NCBI GenBank assembly: GCA_050952065.1
Contig: JBMNKF010000002.1
Coordinates: 248,001-312,000 of the forward strand
Source of the DNA: JAXGZG01 sp050952065
Lineage (GTDB): Bacteria; Bacillota; Sulfobacillia; Fermentithermobacillales; Fermentithermobacillaceae
Direction of reading: 5' to 3'
Length of the DNA stretch: 64,000 nt
The stretch's first letter is position 1. Every line of letters starts with the position of its first letter. Under the pieces are notes generated by a model that did not search any database, was not told where the DNA came from, and worked only from the letters and a program-made list of their open reading frames with translations. Positions 15,708 through 24,514 of the stretch are shown piece after piece. A program made the position numbers and the translations under genes.

Positions 15708-16613
15708 GTGAGAGAATCGCCGTGGGGCAGTCTGATCGTTGCCCTTGTCACTCCGTTCAATCAGGACGGCAGCGTCGACTACGAGAAGGCGGCCAAATTG
15801 GCCCAAAAGCTGGTATCCCAAGGCGTAGACGGAGTTTTAGTTTCTGGTACGACGGGTGAGTCTCCTACTCTGACAAAAGAAGAAAAACTGAGACTCTTGG
15901 CAACGGTAAGGGAGTCTTTAAGCCCGGAGACTCTGGTCTGGGCCGGCACTAGCGGGTACAACACAAAGGAGAGCGTCTCCTTGACGAAGCTCGCCGAGGC
16001 CACAGGCGCAGACGGAATACTGGCTGTTACCCCCTACTACAACAAGCCTAGCCAGGAAGGTCTATATGCTCACATGAGAGCTGTGGCAAGCGAGACCTCG
16101 CTCCCGGTTATGCTCTACAACGTGCCGTCTCGGACAGGCGTGAATCTCTTACCTGAGACAGTTCTAAGGCTGGCCGAAATACAGAATATAGTCGCCATCA
16201 AAGAGGCCTCGGGCAACATAGACCAGTCTTCCTACATCCTTGCCAATTGCCCGCAGCGCTTTTATGTCTACTCGGGCGATGATAGCCTCACGCTGCCCAT
16301 TCTTTCAGTTGGCGGGTCAGGCGTGGTTTCCGTAGCGGCCCACTTAGTGGCCCACGATCTCAAGAGTATGATATACTCTTTCCATAAGGGCGACATCGAA
16401 ACGGCCAGAGCGTTACACCTTAGGCTTTATGAACTCTTCAAGGTGTTGTTCATTACCTCCAACCCGGTGCCCGTAAAGATCGCCCTGGAGATCTGTGGAG
16501 TTCCAGTGGGTGGTTTTAGACTTCCCTTGTGCCCGCCCACGGAACGGGAAAGGAACGAAATATCGAGGGTGCTCTCAGAGCTACGACTAGCGGGTGACCC
16601 TGATATACGGTGA
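15708..16613 (+). CDS. dapA: 4-hydroxy-tetrahydrodipicolinate synthase
   Basis: About 301 residues, a class I aldolase condensing pyruvate and aspartate semialdehyde, which commits to DAP/lysine. Motifs: GSLIVALVTPFNQDGSVD, GTTGESPTL, the catalytic tyrosine in YNVPSRTGVN and the Schiff-base lysine in VAIKEASGN. Start GTG 15708 is 8 bases behind AGGAGG; TTG 15705 is the alternative. The next genes are not other dap genes, so the rest of the lysine pathway lies elsewhere. Confidence 0.94.
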   Translation: MRESPWGSLIVALVTPFNQDGSVDYEKAAKLAQKLVSQGVDGVLVSGTTGESPTLTKEEKLRLLATVRESLSPETLVWAGTSGYNTKESVSLTKLAEATGADGILAVTPYYNKPSQEGLYAHMRAVASETSLPVMLYNVPSRTGVNLLPETVLRLAEIQNIVAIKEASGNIDQSSYILANCPQRFYVYSGDDSLTLPILSVGGSGVVSVAAHLVAHDLKSMIYSFHKGDIETARALHLRLYELFKVLFITSNPVPVKIALEICGVPVGGFRLPLCPPTERERNEISRVLSELRLAGDPDIR

Positions 16614-16641
16614 GCATCTTCCGTCGGTATGCGGAAGTATG

Positions 16642-16682
16642 ACCACGCCTGTTGACTAATTCCAACAGGCGTGGTAGCATTG
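16642..16682 (+). terminator. Terminator after dapA
   Basis: A perfect 13-bp stem (16642-16654 with 16663-16675, CCACGCCTGTTG/CAACAGGCGTGG) with an 8-base loop and a modest T-rich downstream stretch. It closes the asd-lysC-dapA cassette ahead of rpoB. A weak TTGACG at 16723 may be part of a separate rpoB promoter. Confidence 0.7.
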
Positions 16683-16819
16683 TATTTTGTATCCATGTCT
16701 TTTCCCGCCGCGCCGGAATTGGTTGACGGAACTTCGGGCAGAATAAGGAAGTGATGGTAATCCCATTTTTGTCTTCATGAGCGCACAGGCGGCAAATTAC
16801 CCCCTAAGGAGTGAAATCC

Positions 16820-19800
16820 ATGGCCTATCCTATCAAGGTAGGCAAGCGTGAGCGGCTGAACTACGGACGCATTCGCGAGATCCTTGAGATTCCCAACATG
16901 ATAGCTGTGCAGATGGAGTCTTATCAATGGTTCTTGGAGGAGGGGCTTCGAGAGGTATTCAGAGACATCTCTCCCATCAAGGACTTCACCGAAAACTTAG
17001 TGCTAGAGTTCATAGATTACAACCTAGGGGAGCCAAAGTACAGTGTCAAAGAGTGCAAAGAGAGGGACGTCACCTATTCGGCCCCGCTGAAGGTCAGAGT
17101 TAGGCTTGTAAACCAGCAGACGGGCGAGGTCAAGGAGCAGGAAGTCTTCATGGGCGACTTTCCCCTCATGACTGACGCCGGTACTTTCATAATAAACGGC
17201 GCTGAAAGAGTCATAGTGAGCCAGCTGGTCAGGTCTCCAGGGGCCTACTATTCGTACGAGGACGATCCTAACGGCAAAAAGCTATTTTTTGCAACCTTGA
17301 TTCCCAACAGGGGCGCTTGGTTGGAGATAGAGTCTGACTCCAACGACATTTGCTGGGTACGAGTTGACCGCACCAGAAAACTGCCTCTTACCGTACTTCT
17401 CCGGGCCATTGGCCTAGAGAGCGATGCGTCGATTTTGGAGGCCATGGGTGATAGCGTTCCCATTCGCCATACACTAGACAAAGACTCCACTAAGACGCGA
17501 GATGAAGCACTAGTGGAGATATACAAGCGTCTGCGGCCGGGCGAGCCGCCCACCGTGGAAAGCGCTCGAAACCTTTTCGAGTCTTTGTTTTTTGAGCCCA
17601 GGCGATACGATCTAGCCACCGTGGGACGCTATCGCCTGAACAAGAAGTTCACGTTGCGCCGAAGGGTCGCAAACACCACGGCAACTGTGGACGTGCTTGA
17701 TCCGATAACGGGCCACCTCGTCTTGAAGGCCGGAACCTACATCACCCGTGACATTGCAAGAGACCTTACCGAAAAGTACAGAGTCAATGTGATCGATGTG
17801 ACCACGCAGGACGGTCAGGTGGTTCACGTTGTAGGCAACGGAAGATTTGAACGTGACCAAGAAGAGATGGCTGAGCAGAAGACTCTGACTCGCGAAGACA
17901 TAGTTGCCGCAGTCAACTACTTCTTTGGGCTGTTCAAGGGCGTTGGCACTATAGACGATATTGACCACTTGGGAAACCGCAGAGTCAGATGCGTAGGGGA
18001 GCTTCTCCAGAATCAGTTCCGAGTCGGACTCACCAGGATGGAGCGGGTAGTTCGAGAGAGAATGACCATTCAGGACATTGATATCATCACTCCCCAGGCA
18101 CTCATCAACGTAAGGCCGGTGGTGGGCGCAATCAAGGAATTCTTCGGGTCAAGTCAGCTTTCCCAGTTCATGGAGCAGACCAACCCGCTTACCGAGCTTA
18201 CGGCGAAGAGAAGGCTTTCAGCCTTAGGACCGGGCGGCCTGACGAGAGACAGGGCGGGATTCGAAGTACGCGACGTCCACCACTCTCACTACGGGCGCAT
18301 GTGCCCCATTGAGACCCCGGAAGGTCCCAATATAGGGCTCACTGGGTCTTTGACTTGTTTCGCTCGAGTCAATCGCCTGGGTTTCGTGGAGACCCCCTAT
18401 CGCAAAGTAGACAAGGAAAAGGGGCAAGTCACCAACGAAGTGGAGTACCTCACGGCTGACGAGGAAGATGATGCCGTTGTGGCTCAGGCCAACTCCAGAA
18501 TAAGTGAGGACGGCAAGTTCTTGGACGCTGGAGTCATGTGCCGGTACCGGGATGATGTGATAGAAGTACCGCCCAACAAAGTCGACTACATGGATGTCTC
18601 GCCCAAGCAGGTGTTTTCGGTTGCCACTTCTTTAATCCCGTTCCTGGAGCACGATGAAGGCAGCCGGGCTCTTATGGGCTCAAACATGCAGCGACAGGCG
18701 GTGCCGTTGATCAAGACCGAGGCACCTCTAGTGGGGACTGGCCTCGAGTTTAGGACCGCAGTAGACTCGGGAGCGGTAGTTCTCGCCAAGAGGGCAGGCA
18801 GGGTCAAATCTGTTTCTGCAGATGAAGTGGTGATTCAGACCGACAGCGGTGAAGAAGACCGCTATGTCATGACTAAATTCACTAGGTCCAACCACGGTAC
18901 GTGCTTCAACCAGAAACCCATAGTAACCAAAGGCCAGATAGTTGAAGAAGGCGAAGTCGTGGCCGACGGACCATCCGCGTCAGGCGGCGAGCTGGCTTTG
19001 GGCAGGAACGTACTGGTGGCATACATGCCGTGGCAAGGGTACAACTACGAAGACGCTATCCTCATCTCCAGGGAACTGGTGGAAGACGACACTTACACAT
19101 CTATTCATATTGAAGAGTACGAGGCCGATGCCCGGGATACCAGGCTCGGGCCTGAAGAGATAACCAAAGACATTCCCAACGTGGGCGAGGACCAGTTAAA
19201 GGACCTCGACGATCGGGGAGTCATCCGCATTGGCGCCGAGGTAAGGTCCGGAGATATCCTGGTAGGCAAAGTGACGCCCAAAGGAGAGACCGAGCTTACC
19301 GCCGAAGAGCGTCTTCTTAGGGCGATTTTCGGCGAAAAGGCCCGGGAAGTGCGAGACAACTCGCTCAAGATGCCTCACGGCGAAAGCGGCATGGTGGTAG
19401 ACGTGAAGGTGTTTACCCGCGATGCAGGAGACGAACTACCTCCCGGAGTCAACCAGTTGGTTCGGGTGTACGTGGCACAAAAGCGAAAGATTTCGGAAGG
19501 CGACAAAATGGCAGGGCGCCACGGCAACAAAGGTGTTGTAGCCAAGATCCTGCCTCCTGAAGACATGCCGTTTCTACCGGACGGTAGGCCTGTTCAGATC
19601 GTTCTGACACCTCTTGGAGTGCCATCCAGGCTCAACCTGGGCCAGATACTCGAATGTCACCTGGGCTGGGCAGCACGGGCTTTGGGATTGCACATCGCTA
19701 CCCCGGTATTTGACGGGATAACCGAGGAAGAGATTAAGGAACTCCTGGAGAAAGCCGGTCTTCCCGCTAATGGGAAGATATGGCTTCGTGATGGGCGAAC

Positions 19801-20806
19801 AGGTGAGTACTTCGACAACCCTGTGACTGTAGGAATCGTCTACATGCTAAAGCTCTTGCACTTGGTTGACGACAAAGTCCATGCTAGGTCCACGGGGCCT
19901 TATTCTCTGGTCACCCAGCAACCTCTGGGCGGGAAAGCCCAGATGGGCGGACAGAGATTCGGTGAGATGGAAGTCTGGGCCCTGGAGGCTTACGGCGCAG
20001 CGTATACGCTTCAGGAAATGCTCACTGTCAAATCCGACGACGTCACCGGTCGCGTGAGAACCTATGAGGCGATCGTCAAGGGGCAGAATATTCCCGAACC
20101 GGGAGTGCCTGAGTCTTTCAAGGTTCTGCTTAAGGAACTGCAGAGTCTCTCTCTGGACGTGAAAGTCCTTAACGAAGAGGGCCAAGAGATCGAGATTAAG
20201 GAACTGGACGATGAGATTCAGGAGCCTTCCCAGGAGTTCGAGTTCATTCCAGAAAGCGAGTCCAGGATGCTCAGGCGCACTAGAAGGTATGAAGCTCCTT
20301 CCGAGCGTTCCCTTGACGAGGACCAGGAAGACCAAGAAGACGAACAAGAAGAGGAAATCGCCGGCTTCGGAGAGGTTTCCGCGGGTGACGATATCGAACT
20401 CGCCGAAGATTCGTCCCAGGAAGACGAAGAGGAAGACTCCCGCATAGCGGAAGCAGAGGAAGAGGCTATGCCAGGAGACATTGCCGAGGATATTCTGCCT
20501 CCTGCAGAGAGAGACCAAGATACCCACGTTGAGGTGAGAGACACATTGAGTCTCGAAGACTTGTTTAAGGATCTCAGTGTGCCTGTGGAAGAACCTTTGA
20601 TCGAGGAAGAAGAGACCGTCTCCAAGAGGAAGCGGCGAGCGTCAGGGTCTACTAGAACTCGGGCCAGAAAGAGACCGAGAGTCGCCGAGGATTTTGACCG
20701 CTTTCACAGAGTTCGGTCCCTCAGTGACCTCGAGCCGGAAGACGAGGACCGTTCCGCTGGGGAGGCTTTCCTAGCAGACGATGATGAGGATGAGCCCAAA
20801 AGATAA
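16820..20806 (+). CDS. rpoB: RNA polymerase beta subunit with an unusual 196-residue charged C-terminal tail
   Basis: 1328 residues. All core RpoB regions are intact: the N-terminal RERLNYGRIREILEIPN region, the rifampicin-site segment GSSQLSQFMEQTNPLTELTAKRRLSALGPGGL (abridged: FMEQTNPL), RHGNKG in GDKMAGRHGNKGVV, and the C-terminal clamp/anchor QRFGEMEVWALEAYGAA and ELQSLSLDVKVL. The normal end is reached near residue 1132. A further 196 residues follow (bases about 20216-20803). They are rich in Glu and Asp, interrupted by a basic patch SKRKRRASGSTRTRARKRPR, and end DDDEDEPKR; this tail is probably disordered. Start ATG 16820 is 8 bases behind TAAGGAG; the GTG at 16811 overlaps that site. 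Confidence 0.96.
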   Translation: MAYPIKVGKRERLNYGRIREILEIPNMIAVQMESYQWFLEEGLREVFRDISPIKDFTENLVLEFIDYNLGEPKYSVKECKERDVTYSAPLKVRVRLVNQQTGEVKEQEVFMGDFPLMTDAGTFIINGAERVIVSQLVRSPGAYYSYEDDPNGKKLFFATLIPNRGAWLEIESDSNDICWVRVDRTRKLPLTVLLRAIGLESDASILEAMGDSVPIRHTLDKDSTKTRDEALVEIYKRLRPGEPPTVESARNLFESLFFEPRRYDLATVGRYRLNKKFTLRRRVANTTATVDVLDPITGHLVLKAGTYITRDIARDLTEKYRVNVIDVTTQDGQVVHVVGNGRFERDQEEMAEQKTLTREDIVAAVNYFFGLFKGVGTIDDIDHLGNRRVRCVGELLQNQFRVGLTRMERVVRERMTIQDIDIITPQALINVRPVVGAIKEFFGSSQLSQFMEQTNPLTELTAKRRLSALGPGGLTRDRAGFEVRDVHHSHYGRMCPIETPEGPNIGLTGSLTCFARVNRLGFVETPYRKVDKEKGQVTNEVEYLTADEEDDAVVAQANSRISEDGKFLDAGVMCRYRDDVIEVPPNKVDYMDVSPKQVFSVATSLIPFLEHDEGSRALMGSNMQRQAVPLIKTEAPLVGTGLEFRTAVDSGAVVLAKRAGRVKSVSADEVVIQTDSGEEDRYVMTKFTRSNHGTCFNQKPIVTKGQIVEEGEVVADGPSASGGELALGRNVLVAYMPWQGYNYEDAILISRELVEDDTYTSIHIEEYEADARDTRLGPEEITKDIPNVGEDQLKDLDDRGVIRIGAEVRSGDILVGKVTPKGETELTAEERLLRAIFGEKAREVRDNSLKMPHGESGMVVDVKVFTRDAGDELPPGVNQLVRVYVAQKRKISEGDKMAGRHGNKGVVAKILPPEDMPFLPDGRPVQIVLTPLGVPSRLNLGQILECHLGWAARALGLHIATPVFDGITEEEIKELLEKAGLPANGKIWLRDGRTGEYFDNPVTVGIVYMLKLLHLVDDKVHARSTGPYSLVTQQPLGGKAQMGGQRFGEMEVWALEAYGAAYTLQEMLTVKSDDVTGRVRTYEAIVKGQNIPEPGVPESFKVLLKELQSLSLDVKVLNEEGQEIEIKELDDEIQEPSQEFEFIPESESRMLRRTRRYEAPSERSLDEDQEDQEDEQEEEIAGFGEVSAGDDIELAEDSSQEDEEEDSRIAEAEEEAMPGDIAEDILPPAERDQDTHVEVRDTLSLEDLFKDLSVPVEEPLIEEEETVSKRKRRASGSTRTRARKRPRVAEDFDRFHRVRSLSDLEPEDEDRSAGEAFLADDDEDEPKR

Positions 20807-20829
20807 GGCTGCGAGGGGGATGTAAGGGG

Positions 20830-23800
20830 TTGGACGTCAACAACTTTTCATCTATACAGATTTCTTTGGCATCACCCGAGAAGGTCCGGGAGTGGTCGCG
20901 AGGCGAGGTCAAGAAGCCGGAGACCTTGAACTACAGGACCTTGAAGCCTGAGAGGGATGGCCTCTTTTGCGAGAGGATCTTCGGGCCCACGAAAGACTGG
21001 GAGTGCTATTGCGGAAAATACAAGAGAATACGATATAAAGGCGTAGTCTGCGACAAATGCGGTGTTGAAGTCACGAAATCCAAAGTGCGTCGGGAGCGCA
21101 TGGGACACATCGAATTGGCGTGCCCCGTGTCTCACATTTGGTATTTCAAGGGGGTCCCTTCTAGAATGGGGCTCCTATTGGACATGTCGCCGCGAGTCCT
21201 TGAGCGCATATTGTATTTCGCTGCCTACGTTGTTACAGATCCGGGAGACTGTGACGGGCTTTCTTACAAACAAGTCCTGACCGAGACCGAGTACAGGGAA
21301 GCTCGGGAGAAACACGGCAACAGGTTCCGTGCCGGTATGGGAGCGGAAGCAGTCAAGGAGCTTCTTGCCGGCATTGACCTCGACAAGCTGGCCGATGAAC
21401 TAAGGCAGGATGCCAAATCCACGAGCGGGCAAAGGAGAGTTCGAGCCATTCGCAGGTTGGACGTGGTGGACGGGTTCAAGAAATCCGGCAATCGGCCCGA
21501 GTGGATGATCTTGGACGTTGTGCCCGTGATCCCGCCCGATCTAAGACCCATGGTGCAGCTGGACGGCGGACGTTTTGCTACATCCGACCTGAACGATCTC
21601 TACCGGCGCGTAATCAATAGAAACAACCGTCTCAAAAGGCTCTTGGACCTCGGGGCACCCGACATCATAGTGCGCAACGAGAAGCGTATGCTGCAAGAGG
21701 CGGTAGACGCCCTTATCGATAATGGGCGCAGAGGACGCCCGGTGACCGGACCGGGTCAGAGGTCTCTCAAGTCTCTGTCGGATATGCTCAAAGGCAAGCA
21801 GGGACGTTTTCGCCAGAACCTTCTCGGGAAGCGCGTGGACTACTCGGGGCGCTCGGTTATTGTGGTTGGCCCCAACTTGAAGTTCCATCAGTGCGGACTT
21901 CCCAAAGAAATGGCGTTGGAACTCTTCAAGCCGTTCGTCATGAAGAAACTGGTTGAGCAAGGCGATGCTCACAATATCAAGAGCGCTAGGCGCCTGGTAG
22001 AGAGGGCTCGTCCCGAAGTGTGGGATGTTTTGGAGGAAGTAATCAAGGAGCATTTGGTGCTCCTAAACCGCGCACCTACCCTGCACAGGCTCAGTATTCA
22101 GGCATTTGAGCCCGTGTTGGTGGAAGGTCGCGCCATTCAAATTCACCCATTGGTATGTCCGCCATACAACGCAGACTTTGACGGCGACCAAATGCCGGTT
22201 CACGTTCCCTTGTCAGTTGAAGCCCAAGCTGAGGCCAAGATCCTGATGGCGTCGTCACAAAACCTGCTTTTGCCAAAAGATGGTACGCCATCCATAACGC
22301 CTCAGAAGGACGTCGTTCTGGGCATCTACTACCTTACGTTGATGGATGAGGACGACCGGCCCGCCAAAGACCGTAAAGTGTTTTCCAATGCCGACGAAGC
22401 GCTTATGGCCTACGATACGGGGATCATAGGCTTGCATGAGAGAATCATAGTTCGCGTGAGGGATGGCACCAAGACGGAGACGACGGTGGGCAGGTGCATA
22501 TTCAACCAAGTGCTACCAGAGGACTTCGAGTTCTACAACGAAGTGATCGACCGCAAGATCTTAGGAAGGCTGGTCACTAAATCGATCGAACTCCACGGTA
22601 TGGCTACAACCGCCAAGATGCTTGATGGCCTTAAAGAACTGGGGTTTCGCTACTCCACTAAGGCAGGTTCCACCATTGGAATCGAGGACATCGTCTTGCC
22701 CAATGAAAAACCGGCTCTACTTGAAAAGGCCCATGAGCAGGTGGACGAGATCGAATCTCAATATCAAATGGGCTTTTTGACTGCGGACGAGCGTTACGAC
22801 AGGATAATCTCCATTTGGCGCGACACTACCGACAAGGTTACTGAAGCTATGAAGGACGCCTTTGACAGTAGAAACCCCGTGATGATCATGGTTAAATCAG
22901 GCGCTAGAGGCAACATCCAGCAGATATCCCAGTTGGGCGGCATGAGGGGAATCGTTGTGGACCCCTCTGGCCGCATGGTTGAGCAGCCGGTCCTTTCAAA
23001 CTACCGGGAGGGGCTTTCGGTTCTGGAGTATTTCACATCGACTCACGGACAGAGAAAGGGTTTGGTGGATACAGCCCTGCGCACGGCTGACTCTGGATAT
23101 CTCACCAGGAGACTCGTTGACGTTGCTCAGGACGTTATTGTCAGAGAGGAAGACTGTGGCGCCGAACAAGGGATGATAGCAAGGGAGATCATAGTTGACG
23201 GTGAATCCATCGAGCCTCTCAAAGACCGTATAGTTGGGCGGTACCCGGTTCGCGATGTCCTCCATCCCGTAACCGGAGAAGTCTTGTGCACTGCCCATGA
23301 GATGATAAACGAAGAAATAGCCGACCAGATAATCGATGCGGGCATTGAGGAAGTTGAGGTTCGCTCGGTCCTGAACTGCGAGACCAGGCACGGCGTGTGT
23401 GTCAAATGCTATGGCAGAAACCTAGCGACAGGCAACACCGTGGAGGTAGGCGAGGCGGTGGGAATCATAGCCGCTCAGTCTATTGGAGAGCCCGGTACCC
23501 AGCTGACTCTTCGCACCTTCCACCTGGGCGGTATCGCGGGAGAAGACATTACTCAGGGTCTGCCAAGGGTAGAGGAGCTGTTCGAGGCTCGGAAGCCCAA
23601 AGGTCAGGCAGCCATCGCCGAGATAGATGGGCATGTCGAGATAATAGAAGGCGACAGGAAGCGGGAGATACGGATCACCTCGCCGGACGGTGAAACCAGC
23701 ACGACTGTGGTGCCTTTCGGCGCTTTGATAAAGGTGACGTCCGGACAGTGGATAGACGCCGGAACTCCGCTTACAGAAGGGTCCATATATCCTGCTGATC

Positions 23801-24330
23801 TTCTGCGAGTCAAAGGAGTGCGGGCTGTAGAGGAGTATCTCTTGGCTGAGGTGCAGCGGGTCTACAGGCTCCAAGGTATCGACATCGCCGACAAGCACAT
23901 CGAGACTATCATAAGGCAGATGATTAGGAAAATCCGCGTCGATGAACCTGGTGATACAAATCTTCTGCCCGGAGGCATTGTGGGAGTTCATGAGTTTGCC
24001 GATGCCAACGCCGAAGCTTACGAAAAAGGTGGGGAGCCGGCCACGGGAAAGCCTGTGATCTTGGGCATTACCAAGGCGTCTTTGGCGACAGACTCGTTCC
24101 TGTCGGCGGCTTCTTTCCAGGAGACTACAAGAGTCTTGACAGACGCGGCCGTTAAGGGCCGACAGGACAGTCTCCTCGGGTTGAAGGAGAACGTGATTAT
24201 CGGAAAACTCATTCCCGCAGGGACAGGGATGGCCAGGTATAACCAGGTGGACGTTATGCCCGCTGATACTGGTGAGATGGAGCCTGCAGGAGAGGTAGCC
24301 ATGTTCGATGGGGCATTCAACGATGACTGA
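20830..24330 (+). CDS. rpoC: RNA polymerase beta' subunit
   Basis: 1166 residues from TTG behind GGGGATGTAAGGGG. The N-terminal zinc ribbon is CYCGKYKRIRYKGVVCDKCG. The catalytic Mg2+ site is NADFDGDQM, with the bridge-helix/trigger-loop segments further on, including AAQSIGEPGTQLTLRTFH. The second zinc site is around CGAEQG, NCETRHGVCVKCYGRNLA. It is a compact RpoC without large insertions. Follows rpoB by 23 bases. Confidence 0.97.
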   Translation: MDVNNFSSIQISLASPEKVREWSRGEVKKPETLNYRTLKPERDGLFCERIFGPTKDWECYCGKYKRIRYKGVVCDKCGVEVTKSKVRRERMGHIELACPVSHIWYFKGVPSRMGLLLDMSPRVLERILYFAAYVVTDPGDCDGLSYKQVLTETEYREAREKHGNRFRAGMGAEAVKELLAGIDLDKLADELRQDAKSTSGQRRVRAIRRLDVVDGFKKSGNRPEWMILDVVPVIPPDLRPMVQLDGGRFATSDLNDLYRRVINRNNRLKRLLDLGAPDIIVRNEKRMLQEAVDALIDNGRRGRPVTGPGQRSLKSLSDMLKGKQGRFRQNLLGKRVDYSGRSVIVVGPNLKFHQCGLPKEMALELFKPFVMKKLVEQGDAHNIKSARRLVERARPEVWDVLEEVIKEHLVLLNRAPTLHRLSIQAFEPVLVEGRAIQIHPLVCPPYNADFDGDQMPVHVPLSVEAQAEAKILMASSQNLLLPKDGTPSITPQKDVVLGIYYLTLMDEDDRPAKDRKVFSNADEALMAYDTGIIGLHERIIVRVRDGTKTETTVGRCIFNQVLPEDFEFYNEVIDRKILGRLVTKSIELHGMATTAKMLDGLKELGFRYSTKAGSTIGIEDIVLPNEKPALLEKAHEQVDEIESQYQMGFLTADERYDRIISIWRDTTDKVTEAMKDAFDSRNPVMIMVKSGARGNIQQISQLGGMRGIVVDPSGRMVEQPVLSNYREGLSVLEYFTSTHGQRKGLVDTALRTADSGYLTRRLVDVAQDVIVREEDCGAEQGMIAREIIVDGESIEPLKDRIVGRYPVRDVLHPVTGEVLCTAHEMINEEIADQIIDAGIEEVEVRSVLNCETRHGVCVKCYGRNLATGNTVEVGEAVGIIAAQSIGEPGTQLTLRTFHLGGIAGEDITQGLPRVEELFEARKPKGQAAIAEIDGHVEIIEGDRKREIRITSPDGETSTTVVPFGALIKVTSGQWIDAGTPLTEGSIYPADLLRVKGVRAVEEYLLAEVQRVYRLQGIDIADKHIETIIRQMIRKIRVDEPGDTNLLPGGIVGVHEFADANAEAYEKGGEPATGKPVILGITKASLATDSFLSAASFQETTRVLTDAAVKGRQDSLLGLKENVIIGKLIPAGTGMARYNQVDVMPADTGEMEPAGEVAMFDGAFNDD

Positions 24331-24514
24331 CTGGACCTAAGGTTGCCGTCTTTGGGTCATCTTTGGCCAAGCGCCGTGAGTCGGTCTTAGAAGGCTGAGT
24401 GTTATGTGCTAAAGGTCTTCGGTATTTGGTCCGGTAGGAAATCCGGCGGGCCGTCTTGCATATATTGGCCAATACCTCATGTGGGGGAGACAACATGAAG
24501 CATAGGGAGGACCA

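Noticed and set aside
16723..16751. Promoter before rpoB
   Set aside because: A TTGACG is present but no acceptable -10 element lies 16-18 bases downstream, so I do not list it as a feature.
20218..20625. Minus-strand serine-rich frame opposite the rpoB tail
   Set aside because: It is the mirror of the Glu/Asp codon runs of the rpoB tail and has no start signals or domain content.
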